The notes beneath the pieces were generated by a model. That model was not told the origin of the DNA. It saw nothing but the letters and a program-made list of their open reading frames with translations, and did not search any database. A DNA stretch of 6,666 nt from an uncultured Eubacteriales bacterium. Its GTDB lineage: Bacteria; Bacillota; Clostridia; Christensenellales; Aristaeellaceae. The stretch is from NCBI GenBank assembly GCA_902796115.1, contig CADBNX010000192.1, forward strand, positions 1 to 6,666, in the 5' to 3' direction. The position numbers and the translations under genes are program-made. Below, one piece after another: positions 6,634 through 6,666 of this stretch (positions are counted from its first letter, which is position 1; each line of letters begins with the position of its first letter).

Positions 6634-6666
6634 ATGAAACACATCAAATGGCTTTCCCTGATCGCG
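6634..6666 (+). CDS. Start of a likely exported protein, truncated by window edge
   Basis: Only 11 codons are visible, reading MKHIKWLSLIA. Two lysines and a histidine followed by a hydrophobic stretch is the pattern of a signal peptide, so the product is probably secreted or a lipoprotein; a solute-binding protein is one common possibility, but nothing visible proves it. The start is supported by a purine-rich site, GGAAGG, at 6623-6628, 5 bases before the ATG. It also lies directly downstream of a consensus promoter. It is divergent from the metallophosphoesterase gene. Function cannot be assigned from this fragment. Confidence 0.7.
   Translation, partial: MKHIKWLSLIA

Noticed and set aside
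6309..6647. Minus-strand open frame of 112 codons in the divergent region
   Set aside because: It would overlap the consensus rightward promoter and the start of the exported gene in antisense. It has no ribosome binding site of note and an unremarkable composition.
6500..6665. Ten-base direct repeat CCCTGATCGC at 6500-6509 and 6656-6665
   Set aside because: One copy is inside the coding start of the exported gene and the repeat has no further structure. A chance match in GC-rich DNA is likely.

Overview
The window looks like chromosomal DNA from an anaerobic, fairly GC-rich member of the Firmicutes (Clostridia-type gut or rumen bacterium). The basis is strong AGGAGG-type ribosome binding sites 5-8 bases before the starts, near-consensus sigma-A promoters, and carbohydrate-active enzymes without signal peptides, which is typical of Firmicutes that import oligosaccharides and cut them inside the cell. 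The exact taxon cannot be read from the sequence.

Layout. Four genes read leftward on the minus strand and one begins rightward at the right edge. (1) Positions 1-1986: the N-terminal 662 residues of a large GH106-like (alpha-L-rhamnosidase-type) glycosidase running off the left edge. (2) 2017-3330: a BNR_4-type beta-propeller protein, 30 bases upstream of the glycosidase and almost certainly in one operon with it. A good promoter (-10 at 3370-3375, -35 at 3392-3397) lies just upstream. (3) 3537-5078: a 513-residue fusion of a nucleotidyltransferase of the aminoglycoside-adenylyltransferase type with a C-terminal GNAT domain that closely resembles AAC(6')-I aminoglycoside acetyltransferases. 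(4) 5136-6137: a cytoplasmic calcineurin-like metallophosphoesterase with all its metal-binding motifs. (5) From 6634: the first 11 codons of a protein with a signal-peptide-like N-terminus, behind a perfect-consensus promoter (6542-6570) and a leader hairpin.

How they may work together. Genes 1 and 2 suggest intracellular breakdown of a rhamnose-containing plant or algal glycan. GH106 removes terminal L-rhamnose, and BNR_4 propellers include lyases and glycosidases acting at rhamnose-uronic acid linkages. The fusion gene seems a separate cargo: hand counts of a few lines give clearly lower GC than in the glycosidase genes, and its two domains suggest resistance to aminoglycosides or modification of a similar amino-sugar compound. 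The metallophosphoesterase has no evident substrate.

The divergent stretch 6138-6633 has no confident complete gene. It holds the rightward promoter, a possible decayed coding fragment (6196-6327), a possible tiny exported ORF (6460-6573), and a GC-rich potential three-stem structure directly against the metallophosphoesterase ribosome binding site. No RNA genes, CRISPR arrays, insertion sequences or clear intrinsic terminators were seen.
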